Assembly: GCA_949879795.1 (NCBI GenBank)
Contig: CATLBR010000015.1
Span: 1-64,000, forward strand
Source: an uncultured Hungatella sp.
GTDB taxonomy: Bacteria > Bacillota > Clostridia > Lachnospirales > Lachnospiraceae
DNA: 64,000 bases
Direction: 5' to 3'
This document shows positions 43,677-51,503 of the stretch, in pieces. Every line of letters starts with the position of its first letter. Position 1 is the stretch's first letter. Below the pieces are notes generated by a model. It was given only the letters and a program-made list of their open reading frames with translations. It made no database searches and was not told the origin of the DNA. The translations under genes were made by a program, and so were the position numbers.

Positions 43677-45045
43677 CGTCCCACTCCTCCATCTTCCTGC
43701 GGATCTCCGGGGAGATCAGCTCCGGCCCCAGGCAGTCCGACAGCCCCAGCCCCTCCTCGGTCAGCGTCAGCCAGCCCGGCCCGGTCTCGGGTCTCCCGGT
43801 CTCTGTTCTCTCCGCCCTTTGTCTCTCTGACGCCTGCTTTCCCGTCCCTTTCTTCTCTTCCAGAAATCCCTGTTCCATCCACTGTAAAAGCAGGGGAAAA
43901 TCTTCCAGCGCCTCGGTCCCGAACTTCTGCCTATACGCCTCCCTGTCCAGCCCCGGACGGATCAGAAGATGGCGGATGGCATATCTCCTCTTCTCCTCCT
44001 CCCCGGACAGTAAGATCCCGTGAGTGATACTGGTGTAGTCCCTGCACTCTGTAAAAGCCCTCAGCTCCGCCATGCAGCTCTCCCTGGTTATGGCGTATGG
44101 CGTGCAGAAATGCAGGTCTCCTGCATAGCTTCTGCCTCCGCACCCCAGAGCCAGGGATGTGGCGAAGCCGCAGTCGGAGAATTCCCGAACTCCGCCGACG
44201 TCTGTGCCCTTGGGCCTCACAAACCGCCTCATGGAATCCTGGCGGAAACCTTCCGATTTTAGATATGCCGCCGCCTCCCTGTACTCCTGGTACGCCGTCT
44301 CCGGTTCCGGAACCACCCCTTCTCTCTCCAGAGAAACCCCGTGCTTTACATAGAGGGGATACAGGAATATCTCGTCAGGCCCGAAGCTCACCGCCTCCTT
44401 CAAAGACCCCAGAAGAGATTCCGGTGTCTGACCCGGAATTCCATAGATGAAATCCACATTGACACATGGAAAATCATAAGATTTTAAAAGCTCCAGCGCC
44501 CTCCTGGCCCTCTCTCCCCCATGTCCCCTGCGCAGAATGGCCAGTTCTCTGTCGCTGAAGCTCTGGATCCCCATGCTGACCCTGGTGATCCCCTGTCTTT
44601 TCAGAAGGTTCAGTTTCTCCTTCGTGGTCTGGTTGGGGGCGGTCTCGATGACGATCTGACGGTGCTCCTCAAACTCCATATACTTGTCCGCCAGGTCAAA
44701 TACCCGCTGAAGCTGCCGCTCCTCCAAGAGCAGAGGCGTCCCTCCCCCTATGGTAAAATCAGAAAATACAGTCCCCGCAGATTCCAGGATCTCTCTGTAC
44801 TGGCTCGCCTGACGCTCCACAGCGTCCAGATATCCCTCCATGGCCTCTCTGCCCAGGCCCGTGACGGAAAACAGATTGCAGTATCCGCACTTGGACTGGC
44901 AGAATGGCACATGAAGGTAGAGTCCGTGCCCCGCCCCGGCAAACCTCTGCCCATAGTCCCTCAGATTCACCCCCGCCAAAGGTCTGTAGGCCGTCTTGTG
45001 CGGGTAACTGTACATATATTGGATATAGGGATTTTTATGATACAT
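43624..45045 (-). CDS. STM4012-family radical SAM protein (HemN-like)
   Basis: A 473-residue radical SAM protein related to coproporphyrinogen dehydrogenase-like enzymes. The cluster motif CQSKCGYC is near residue 50, followed by the SAM-binding TIGGGTPLLLEE. In the operon it belongs to the STM4012 group rather than to haem synthesis. The ATG at 45045 starts at MYHKNPYIQYMYSYPHKTAY, and its first 11 bases overlap the end of the AAA gene. The substrate is unknown; pairing with a second radical SAM protein and an ATP-grasp suggests modification of a peptide or small metabolite. Confidence 0.88.
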   Translation of the reverse strand: MYHKNPYIQYMYSYPHKTAYRPLAGVNLRDYGQRFAGAGHGLYLHVPFCQSKCGYCNLFSVTGLGREAMEGYLDAVERQASQYREILESAGTVFSDFTIGGGTPLLLEERQLQRVFDLADKYMEFEEHRQIVIETAPNQTTKEKLNLLKRQGITRVSMGIQSFSDRELAILRRGHGGERARRALELLKSYDFPCVNVDFIYGIPGQTPESLLGSLKEAVSFGPDEIFLYPLYVKHGVSLEREGVVPEPETAYQEYREAAAYLKSEGFRQDSMRRFVRPKGTDVGGVREFSDCGFATSLALGCGGRSYAGDLHFCTPYAITRESCMAELRAFTECRDYTSITHGILLSGEEEKRRYAIRHLLIRPGLDREAYRQKFGTEALEDFPLLLQWMEQGFLEEKKGTGKQASERQRAERTETGRPETGPGWLTLTEEGLGLSDCLGPELISPEIRRKMEEWDDVHKKDHDSLQGQPEKL

Positions 45046-46183
45046 GGTCTGTCCTTTCTCCATCTGCACCCTGCATCTTTTTTTTGTACTTTGACGGCTC
45101 CTTTTCAACTTCCTCCTGAAACCACTCCATCACCTGTTCAGCAAAGATTTGCCTGATTTCCAGATTGGGTATGGCCAGCTGATACAGATTGCCGTCAGCC
45201 TCTCCTCTCTGGGTCAGATATCCGGCAGTAAAAAGGACACTCCACAGATTGTTGATATTTGCATACAGTTCCCGGTATGTCAGGTCCTGATTTATATTTT
45301 TCGTCACCACGCCGCCGTTCACCAGCTCTTCAAGTTCTTTTCTGGTTCTGTTCTTTGCCATCTTAAGAAATGTCCTGATAATATCGTTTCCGCTTGTATT
45401 GATCCAGAAAGCTCTGGGAAGTTCCTGAGAATTTTCACGCAAAGCAGCGCAGTAATTAATCACGTCCCACGGGCAGTACACATCTGCGCCGCCAAACCGG
45501 TAGCCGTCATACCATGCTTTCACCGTTTCATACTGACCCTCAATTTCATAGTATTTCAGCATATCCCGAACTTCTCCGTCCGTGAATCCAAAATGTTCAT
45601 CGAACGGAACATCTGTAATCCCCATCACCTTCAGATTATTTAGCCCTGTAAATATACTCTCCTTCGCGATCTTCAGACATCCGGTCATCACCGCGAAATA
45701 GAGGCTGTCATTGCCCTTCATGGCCTGATTGAACAGATTCCTTATCAGCTCCATCATCTCGTCATAATATCCAAACTGCCGCGCCTTATCCAATGGCACA
45801 TCGTATTCGTCGATCAGAAGTATCGCTTTCTGACCATAATGTTTACAGAGCGCCTCCGACAAAAACAGAAGGCTGCTCCCCACATTTTTCAGGGTGATAG
45901 AGATAACCGGAAATTTACCCATATATTCCCTGCACAGCTCCTGATCTTTGGCTATCTCCAGTCCGTCAAAGAGACTGCCGTCACACCCGTACCCAAAGAA
46001 ATATTTCAACATGCTCATATTCAAAGACTTTCCGAACCGCCTGGGCCGTGTGAACAGATTCACTTCTCCCCAGTTGTCCAGCAATTCTTTTATCAGTTCC
46101 GTCTTATCCACATAATAAAATCTCTCGGTGCGGAGTTTTTCAAAATTCTCAATCCCAACAGGCAGCTTTCTCGTCGTCCTCAA
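45035..46183 (-). CDS. AAA-ATPase-like protein, internally deleted and lacking its nuclease tail
   Basis: A 382-residue relative of AAA-ATPase-like (PF09820) proteins, which normally have over 500 residues ending in a PD-(D/E)XK domain. VGIENFEKLRTERFYYVDKT, the P-loop RPRRFGKS and Walker B AILLIDEYDVPL are present. The stretch between ISITLKN and LLFLSEALCKHYG is far shorter than usual (about 70 residues missing), and the nuclease tail is replaced by a basic end. The only start is TTG; the well-placed ATG at 46190 is out of frame. It interrupts the conserved STM4013-4012 order. Probably decaying; a functional remnant cannot be ruled out. Confidence 0.7.
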   Translation of the reverse strand: MRTTRKLPVGIENFEKLRTERFYYVDKTELIKELLDNWGEVNLFTRPRRFGKSLNMSMLKYFFGYGCDGSLFDGLEIAKDQELCREYMGKFPVISITLKNVGSSLLFLSEALCKHYGQKAILLIDEYDVPLDKARQFGYYDEMMELIRNLFNQAMKGNDSLYFAVMTGCLKIAKESIFTGLNNLKVMGITDVPFDEHFGFTDGEVRDMLKYYEIEGQYETVKAWYDGYRFGGADVYCPWDVINYCAALRENSQELPRAFWINTSGNDIIRTFLKMAKNRTRKELEELVNGGVVTKNINQDLTYRELYANINNLWSVLFTAGYLTQRGEADGNLYQLAIPNLEIRQIFAEQVMEWFQEEVEKEPSKYKKKMQGADGERTDHVS

Positions 46184-46207
46184 TCTTCATGTCTCCTTCC
46201 TGTGACG

Positions 46208-47125
46208 CTACAGGAAAAAATGCTTGTAAGGCACCGTGTTCACCGCAGGATGGTTGATCCCGTGAAACTGGCACCCGTCCTCCCCGTAGCAGGTCCCGTG
46301 GTCCGAACAGCAGATGACAAAGGCCCCTCCCCGCTTCTCCTTCCACCCTGAAAACAGCCTTCCCAGCTCCCCGTCCACATGGCGGAGCGCCGCTCTGTGG
46401 CTTGAGATACTGTCCTGCCGGGCTCCCTCCAGATAAAAATAATTGGGGTAGTGGATGGCGTCGATGTTCAGGTAGAGGAATATCCTCTGCTCCTCCTCCT
46501 TGTCAAGCCTCTTTAGAATAAAATCCACCTGGTTGACGGCGCTGTTCTTCACCCCGCACCCGAAGGAGGGATGCCACCAGCTTTTCTTAAAGTATCCCGG
46601 AAACACCTTCCCCAGATCGGACCGCTTGTCGAAAAATGACACGCCTCCCACACACCAGGTATCATACCCTTCCTTCTCCAGTCCCTCCATGATGGTGGCA
46701 CCCGAGAAGGGAAAAGCCCCTTCCGGAGCCTTGTTCCCCATTCCGATCTGCCTGGGGAAAAACAGCAGCTCCCGATCCGACAGATTCCTGGCGTCATAGT
46801 CGCAGGGCAGAAAACCGGAGAACATGGCGTGGTGGGACGGCCAGGTGAAATTTCCGGGAGCCTGACGTTTCTCCCACGGGCCGTATCCGTTCAGCACCGG
46901 CGTGGTTCCCTGGGCCTCCTCCTGTACCGCCGCATCGTACCGCAGGGTGTCCAGGCACACAAAGAGAATATCGTCTCTCCCCACCACCTGGTTCATGTCC
47001 ACAGACGGCTTTCTCCTCTGTCTTCCCGATGAGAAGAGGCGGAAGGGAACCTCCGCCTTCTCTTCCTGCTTCTTTTCTGTTTCTCCTTCCTCCAGTGTCA
47101 TCTCCGCTCTCTCAGTGATTTCCAT
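46208..47125 (-). CDS. STM4013-family alkaline-phosphatase-superfamily hydrolase
   Basis: A 305-residue sulfatase/phosphatase-fold protein. Metal-site elements include the first Asp in ILFVCLDTLRYD, the nucleophile region FTWPSHHAM, and CCSDHGTCYGEDG near the C-terminus. A charged N-terminal stretch of about 40 residues precedes the conserved part. The ATG at 47125 follows AAGGAG and overlaps the STM4014-like gene by 14 bp. It could hydrolyse a phosphate or sulfate ester in the unknown pathway. Confidence 0.85.
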   Translation of the reverse strand: MEITERAEMTLEEGETEKKQEEKAEVPFRLFSSGRQRRKPSVDMNQVVGRDDILFVCLDTLRYDAAVQEEAQGTTPVLNGYGPWEKRQAPGNFTWPSHHAMFSGFLPCDYDARNLSDRELLFFPRQIGMGNKAPEGAFPFSGATIMEGLEKEGYDTWCVGGVSFFDKRSDLGKVFPGYFKKSWWHPSFGCGVKNSAVNQVDFILKRLDKEEEQRIFLYLNIDAIHYPNYFYLEGARQDSISSHRAALRHVDGELGRLFSGWKEKRGGAFVICCSDHGTCYGEDGCQFHGINHPAVNTVPYKHFFL

Positions 47126-48161
47126 ACAGCCACTCCTTCATCATCTCCGCCTGATGGCGGTAGATCCTGTTTTCATTGTATATGTCCTGATAGATCAGAT
47201 CCCCCTGGCCGTTCATCTCGATGACTCTCGGCCTCAGGCTCCCTCTCTCAAGCAAAATATCTATCCCCGCGCTGCGCAGTCCCGGGAAACATCCGGCCGC
47301 CTTCCTGCACAGTTCCTCCGTCTCCTCTCTGACAGACAGGGGAAGCCCCAGCTCTGACATACCCAGAGCGCGATTGTTCAGATGCAGGTTGGTGACAGGG
47401 CCTTTTGAGAGCCTGGCCAGCATAAAATCCACCTTCCCGTCCTGAACCACCGCCCGCAGGTCATAGGAGAACCCCTGACAGACCGCCTTGGCATACCACC
47501 GCTCCGCCATACAGTCAAGGCTCAGAATCCGCCGGAGCAGAGACTCTGCCTCCTTCCTGTCCGTAAATCGCCGAAGCCGCTTGGTGTTCACCAGGCGGCC
47601 TGTGAGGGGATCCTCCAGCCCGCAGGTGTAGAGGACCATCTGTCCGGTTTTTTTCTGATATCGGAAGGCCGCCACTCCCGCCGCCCCGGAGCCCCGGACC
47701 GGCTTTAAAAAGATCTGGGACATATGCCTTCTCTCCATGGCCTCCAAAAGCTGCTCCAGGCTCTCCGCCTTCTCCGCCAGGATCTCGGTCACGGGCATCC
47801 CTGCCCCTGCCAGCTGCCGCTTGCATTCCCCCTTGTCCAGAAGCGTTCTCACCTGGCTGGGATGGTTCAAAAATGATATGTTCTGCTCTCTCCCCAGCCG
47901 GGCCAGCTCTTCCAGATCTTTCTCATATCCCAGGGTCAGGCGGTTCAGCTCCTCCAGACAGGAACTGTCCCAGGCCGGCGGATCTATTTTTACAAACAGC
48001 TCCGCCTCCCGGTCCTTTTTCTCCCTGACGGTTCGGTCCCAGTCCCCTGAACACTCCCGCCAGTCCCAAAGGCTTATGGGTATTCCCGCCAGGGCCGCGC
48101 CTTTCTCCAGCCACACGGCCCGCTTAACGCCGGGAACGCCCAGGAGAACCGCCTGCCTCAC
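47112..48161 (-). CDS. STM4014-family ATP-grasp-like protein
   Basis: About 349 residues. The C-terminal two thirds fit an ATP-grasp ligase: IFLKPVRGSGAAGV is the nucleotide-binding strand and loop, YDLRAVVQDGK the central strand, and GIDILLERGSLRPRVIEMNG the metal-binding end. A GTG at 48161 overlapping the STM4015-like stop (GTGA) gives the family's usual start; an ATG at 48185 would add 8 residues. ATP-grasp enzymes form amide or ester bonds, so it may join an amino acid or peptide to the product made by its neighbours. Confidence 0.82.
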   Translation of the reverse strand: MRQAVLLGVPGVKRAVWLEKGAALAGIPISLWDWRECSGDWDRTVREKKDREAELFVKIDPPAWDSSCLEELNRLTLGYEKDLEELARLGREQNISFLNHPSQVRTLLDKGECKRQLAGAGMPVTEILAEKAESLEQLLEAMERRHMSQIFLKPVRGSGAAGVAAFRYQKKTGQMVLYTCGLEDPLTGRLVNTKRLRRFTDRKEAESLLRRILSLDCMAERWYAKAVCQGFSYDLRAVVQDGKVDFMLARLSKGPVTNLHLNNRALGMSELGLPLSVREETEELCRKAAGCFPGLRSAGIDILLERGSLRPRVIEMNGQGDLIYQDIYNENRIYRHQAEMMKEWLYGNH

Positions 48162-49015
48162 TCTGTCAGCATGGCGTTCATCCATATCTCGCCGTCGTAC
48201 TCTTCCTGCTCGTTGGCCTCGGACACATCTACCTCCACGGGAAGGGCTTTCAGTTTTTCTGCCGTGTGGTCTGACATATAGTGATAGTGGAGGTCAAGGG
48301 TCTTTATGTTGGGATACAGAGGAAGTTTCTTCAGAATCAACTCCCCGCCTTTGTCTGTGAGCGTGCCGTTGGCAAGGTCCAGGGTGTGGATCTGCTTCAT
48401 GTATTTGCTCTCCAGGACCACCTCTGCCAGCTCGTCCTGTATCTCGCTGTCCTCGATTCCCAGATATTCCAGCTTGGGAAAATCAGACTCTTCCAGAAGC
48501 GTCCCAATCGTCTCTGCGTTCCCGTCAAAGCCGTAATAATCGCTTCCGATGTAGAGAAGCAGCTTTTTTAATGCAGGCAGCTTTGCCTTCTGGACAGACT
48601 CGATCACCGACACCGGAAGTCCGCCGCAGATGATGGTCAGGGATTCCAGCTTCTCATGGCTTATCTCCCCCAGCCGCAGGTCCGTGGAGCCCTTGATCGT
48701 CAGGGACTTCAGCTGGGGCATAGCCGCCCACAGGCTGCCGTAGTTCCCCTGGAGGATCCAGGACACCTCGCACTCCTCATAGTCCATGTCCCCCACAAAC
48801 AGGCTTTCCACATGGGAGAATCTCTCCTTGTTGTCCACGATCCCGTCAATGATGGGCTGACAGTCTGCCCCGCAGGAGTCTCCCCAGCTGCCGATGACAA
48901 GCTCTGTCACCTGAGGAAATTCCGGGTCGGCCAGGATCTCCTCAACCATGGTAGCTGGAGTCTTGCCTTCCTCATAATCACTGTAATCATACTCGTATCT
49001 TTTTGCGTTTCCCAT
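48158..49015 (-). CDS. STM4015-family leucine-rich-repeat protein
   Basis: A 285-residue cytoplasmic protein. An N-terminal segment rich in Tyr/Asp/Glu is followed by about six irregular leucine-rich repeats (for example MPQLKSLTIKGSTDLRLG, FPKLEYLGIEDSEIQDEL, YPNIKTLDLHYHYM). There is no signal peptide. It is the first gene of the operon and has its own promoter and an AGGAGGAA-like ribosome binding site. A binding or recognition role toward the partner enzymes or their substrate is likely but unproven. Confidence 0.85.
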   Translation of the reverse strand: MGNAKRYEYDYSDYEEGKTPATMVEEILADPEFPQVTELVIGSWGDSCGADCQPIIDGIVDNKERFSHVESLFVGDMDYEECEVSWILQGNYGSLWAAMPQLKSLTIKGSTDLRLGEISHEKLESLTIICGGLPVSVIESVQKAKLPALKKLLLYIGSDYYGFDGNAETIGTLLEESDFPKLEYLGIEDSEIQDELAEVVLESKYMKQIHTLDLANGTLTDKGGELILKKLPLYPNIKTLDLHYHYMSDHTAEKLKALPVEVDVSEANEQEEYDGEIWMNAMLTE

Positions 49016-49047
49016 AGCACGTTTCCTCCAATCAGTCTGATGACTTT

Positions 49048-49076
49048 ATTATACTTCCCCCTGCCATCGAAAACAA
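49048..49076 (-). promoter_or_regulatory. Promoter of the STM4015-4011 operon
   Basis: Minus strand TTGTTT (49071-49076), 17-bp spacer, TATAAT (49048-49053), about 33 bp ahead of the first gene. Confidence 0.7.
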
Positions 49077-49086
49077 CATAATTTTA

Positions 49087-49127
49087 ACTTATGTTAAATA
49101 TAATTAATATTGATTTTACTTATGTTA
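49087..49127. repeat. Two direct copies of ACTTATGTTA, 31 bp apart
   Basis: Copies at 49087-49096 and 49118-49127 are three helical turns apart in the divergent region between purA and the STM4015-like gene. The region is otherwise very AT-rich. They may be regulator sites. Confidence 0.45.
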
Positions 49128-49185
49128 TGTTTCCGTGTATGATTAATGTGACAAGAAACACTAATCCAAAGGAGGATTTCAACAA

Positions 49186-50463
49186 ATGGTAAGAGCAATC
49201 GTAGGCGCCAACTGGGGCGATGAGGGCAAAGGCAAGATCACGGACATGCTGGCCAGGGAGTCCGACATCATCATCCGATTCCAGGGCGGCAGCAACGCAG
49301 GCCACACGATCATCAACAATTACGGCAAATTTGCCCTCCACCTGCTTCCCTCAGGCGTATTTTATGGACATACCACCAGCATCATCGGCAACGGTGTGGC
49401 ACTTAATATTCCCTATCTTTTTAACGAGATCAAGGCTCTGACGGACAAGGGTGTTCCCGCCCCCAGAATCCTGGTCTCCGACCGGGCCCAGATTATGATG
49501 CCTTACCATGTGCTGTTCGACACCTACGAGGAGGAGCGCTTAGGAGGAAAGTCCTTCGGCTCCACCAAGTCCGGTATCGCTCCTTTCTACTCTGATAAAT
49601 ACGCGAAGATCGGTTTTCAGGTCAGCGAGCTGTTCGACGAGGCCGCCCTCAAGGAAAAGGTGGAGCGCGTCTGTGAGCTGAAGAACGTCCTGCTGGAGCA
49701 CCTGTACCACAAGCCGGCCATCGACCCGGAGGAGCTGTTCAAGACCCTGCTGGAGTACAGGGATATGGTAAAACCCTATGTGTGCGACGTGTCCAGATAC
49801 CTCCACGACGCCATCAAGGAGGGAAAAAATATTCTCCTGGAGGGACAGCTGGGTTCCCTGAAAGATCCGGACCACGGCATCTACCCCATGGTCACCTCCT
49901 CCTCCACACTGGCTGCCTACGGAGCCATCGGCGCGGGCATCCCGCCCTATGAGATCAAGAACATCACCACCGTCGTGAAGGCGTACTCCAGCGCCGTGGG
50001 TGCAGGGGCATTTGTCAGCGAGATCTTCGGACAGGAGGCCGACGAGCTGAGGAGGCGGGGAGGAGACGCGGGAGAGTTCGGCGCCACCACCGGGCGGCCC
50101 AGACGTATGGGATGGTTTGACGCGGTGGCTTCCCGCTACGGCTGCCGCATTCAGGGCGCCACCGAGGTGGCCCTGACGGTCCTGGACGTGCTGGGCTATC
50201 TGGACGAGCTTCCCGTCTGCGTGGGATACGAGATCGACGGCAAGGTCACAAAGGATTTCCCCACCACCGTGGAGCTGGAGAAAGCAAAGCCGGTGTACAC
50301 CAGACTGCCCGGCTGGAAGTGCGATATACGGGGAATCAAGACCTACGAGGAACTTCCGAAAGAGTGCAGGGACTATGTAGAATTCATCGAGAAAGAGCTG
50401 GGCGTGAAGATCACCATGGTCTCCAACGGACCCGGCAGAGACGAGATTATCTACCGCAGATAA
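49186..50463 (+). CDS. purA: Adenylosuccinate synthetase
   Basis: A 425-residue GTP-dependent enzyme joining IMP and aspartate, the first step to AMP. The start MVRAIVGANWGDEGKGKITD holds the P-loop and catalytic Asp, and GSNAGHT carries the catalytic His. TTGRPRRMGWFD and the C-terminal VSNGPGRDEII are standard. The segment ALNIPYLFNEI differs from the usual VVVDPKVLLEEI-like sequence, so this is a divergent branch. The start follows AAAGGAGG. A strong bidirectional terminator separates it from the convergent LysR gene. Confidence 0.97.
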   Translation: MVRAIVGANWGDEGKGKITDMLARESDIIIRFQGGSNAGHTIINNYGKFALHLLPSGVFYGHTTSIIGNGVALNIPYLFNEIKALTDKGVPAPRILVSDRAQIMMPYHVLFDTYEEERLGGKSFGSTKSGIAPFYSDKYAKIGFQVSELFDEAALKEKVERVCELKNVLLEHLYHKPAIDPEELFKTLLEYRDMVKPYVCDVSRYLHDAIKEGKNILLEGQLGSLKDPDHGIYPMVTSSSTLAAYGAIGAGIPPYEIKNITTVVKAYSSAVGAGAFVSEIFGQEADELRRRGGDAGEFGATTGRPRRMGWFDAVASRYGCRIQGATEVALTVLDVLGYLDELPVCVGYEIDGKVTKDFPTTVELEKAKPVYTRLPGWKCDIRGIKTYEELPKECRDYVEFIEKELGVKITMVSNGPGRDEIIYRR

Positions 50464-50485
50464 GACTGACTGCGGCAAGGCACGT

Positions 50486-50559
50486 CAAAAACACTCCTGT
50501 CCCGTGGGGGCACCCGCCGGCCGGGCGGTTGTCCCTCAGCGGGAACAGGAGTGTTTTTG
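50486..50559. terminator. Bidirectional terminator between purA and the LysR gene
   Basis: CAAAAACACTCCTGT (50486-50500) and ACAGGAGTGTTTTTG (50545-50559) are fully complementary, with A- and T-runs at the ends and an inner GC-rich hairpin. It would stop transcripts from both sides. Confidence 0.85.
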
Positions 50560-50596
50560 CGCGAATTTGACTCTGAACCTCCGTAAAGATTTCTTT

Positions 50597-51484
50597 TCAG
50601 TTCCCCACCAGCATCTCCAGAAGTTTCCGCCCTGCCGGGGACATGGTGCTCTCCCTGTCCGTCACCACACATATCTGTCTCGCCGGCATCTGGCTGTCAA
50701 ACTCCAGACAGAACAGCTGTCCGCTGTCCAGTTTCTCCCTTGCGAAGTCCTCCACCACACACCCGATTCCCATGTTCCTCACGGCAAACTGCACCACCAT
50801 GTCGCTGGTGGCCAGTTCAAATTCCGGAGCCAGGTTGATGCCCCTCTCCTGCAGCCATGAGTCGGTAAATGCCCTGGTGCTGGTGTTTCCTTCCAGAAGA
50901 ATACATGGAAGTTCTCCCAGCCTGCCGTAGGACAGACGCGTTCCCTTCAGGTATTGAAATTTCTCTCCTGCCACAAACACGTCCCGTATCTCTCTCACCG
51001 GAATGAGCCTGGCATCCCCCAGGGCAGCCACGGGGGTGCTGACCACGCCGAAATCGATCTTTCCCGCGTGGAGGGATTTCATGGTCTCCGGCGTAGGCGC
51101 GTTGGACACCATGACCTTCACATTGGGATATGTCTCATGAAACTGTTCCAGATAGGAGAGGAGATAAAACTGCAGGGTCATGTCGCTGGCGCCGATGCGC
51201 ACTTCTCCCGTGTCCAGGTCCTGCATGCGCCTCAGCGCCTGTTCTCCGTCCAGGATCATCTTCAGCCCTCTCTCCACATGCCCGAAGAGGAGCTCTCCCT
51301 CCTGGGTGAGGCGGACTCCTTTTGACGTGCGGACGAACAGGCGGCATCCCAGCCCTGTCTCCAGCTGCTTCACCGCCTGGCTCACCGCCGGCTGAGAGAT
51401 GCACAGGTATTCGGCTGCCAGAGTGATGCTGCCCAGCCGGGCCGCCTGATAAAACACACGATAGTATTCCAGGCTGATATCCAT
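50597..51484 (-). CDS. LysR-family transcriptional regulator
   Basis: A 295-residue LTTR. The N-terminal winged helix (residues 1-60: YYRVFYQAARLGSITLAAEY, then ISQPAVSQAVKQLE) is followed by a linker helix and a periplasmic-binding-like effector domain. The ATG at 51484 is preferred; the frame extends 9 codons upstream without a better signal. It starts 19 bp after the M3 peptidase gene on the same strand, so the two are probably co-transcribed. The inducer is unknown. Confidence 0.92.
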   Translation of the reverse strand: MDISLEYYRVFYQAARLGSITLAAEYLCISQPAVSQAVKQLETGLGCRLFVRTSKGVRLTQEGELLFGHVERGLKMILDGEQALRRMQDLDTGEVRIGASDMTLQFYLLSYLEQFHETYPNVKVMVSNAPTPETMKSLHAGKIDFGVVSTPVAALGDARLIPVREIRDVFVAGEKFQYLKGTRLSYGRLGELPCILLEGNTSTRAFTDSWLQERGINLAPEFELATSDMVVQFAVRNMGIGCVVEDFAREKLDSGQLFCLEFDSQMPARQICVVTDRESTMSPAGRKLLEMLVGN

Positions 51485-51503
51485 GTCCTGCCTTTTCTCC
51501 CAA

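Noticed and set aside
43624-45045. Assignment as haem-synthesis HemN
   Set aside because: The STM4013/4014/4015/4011 neighbours and the sequence place it in the STM4012 group instead.
49016-49185. Possible riboswitch in the purA leader
   Set aside because: No purine or PRPP aptamer core could be recognised; only AT-rich DNA and two direct repeats are seen.
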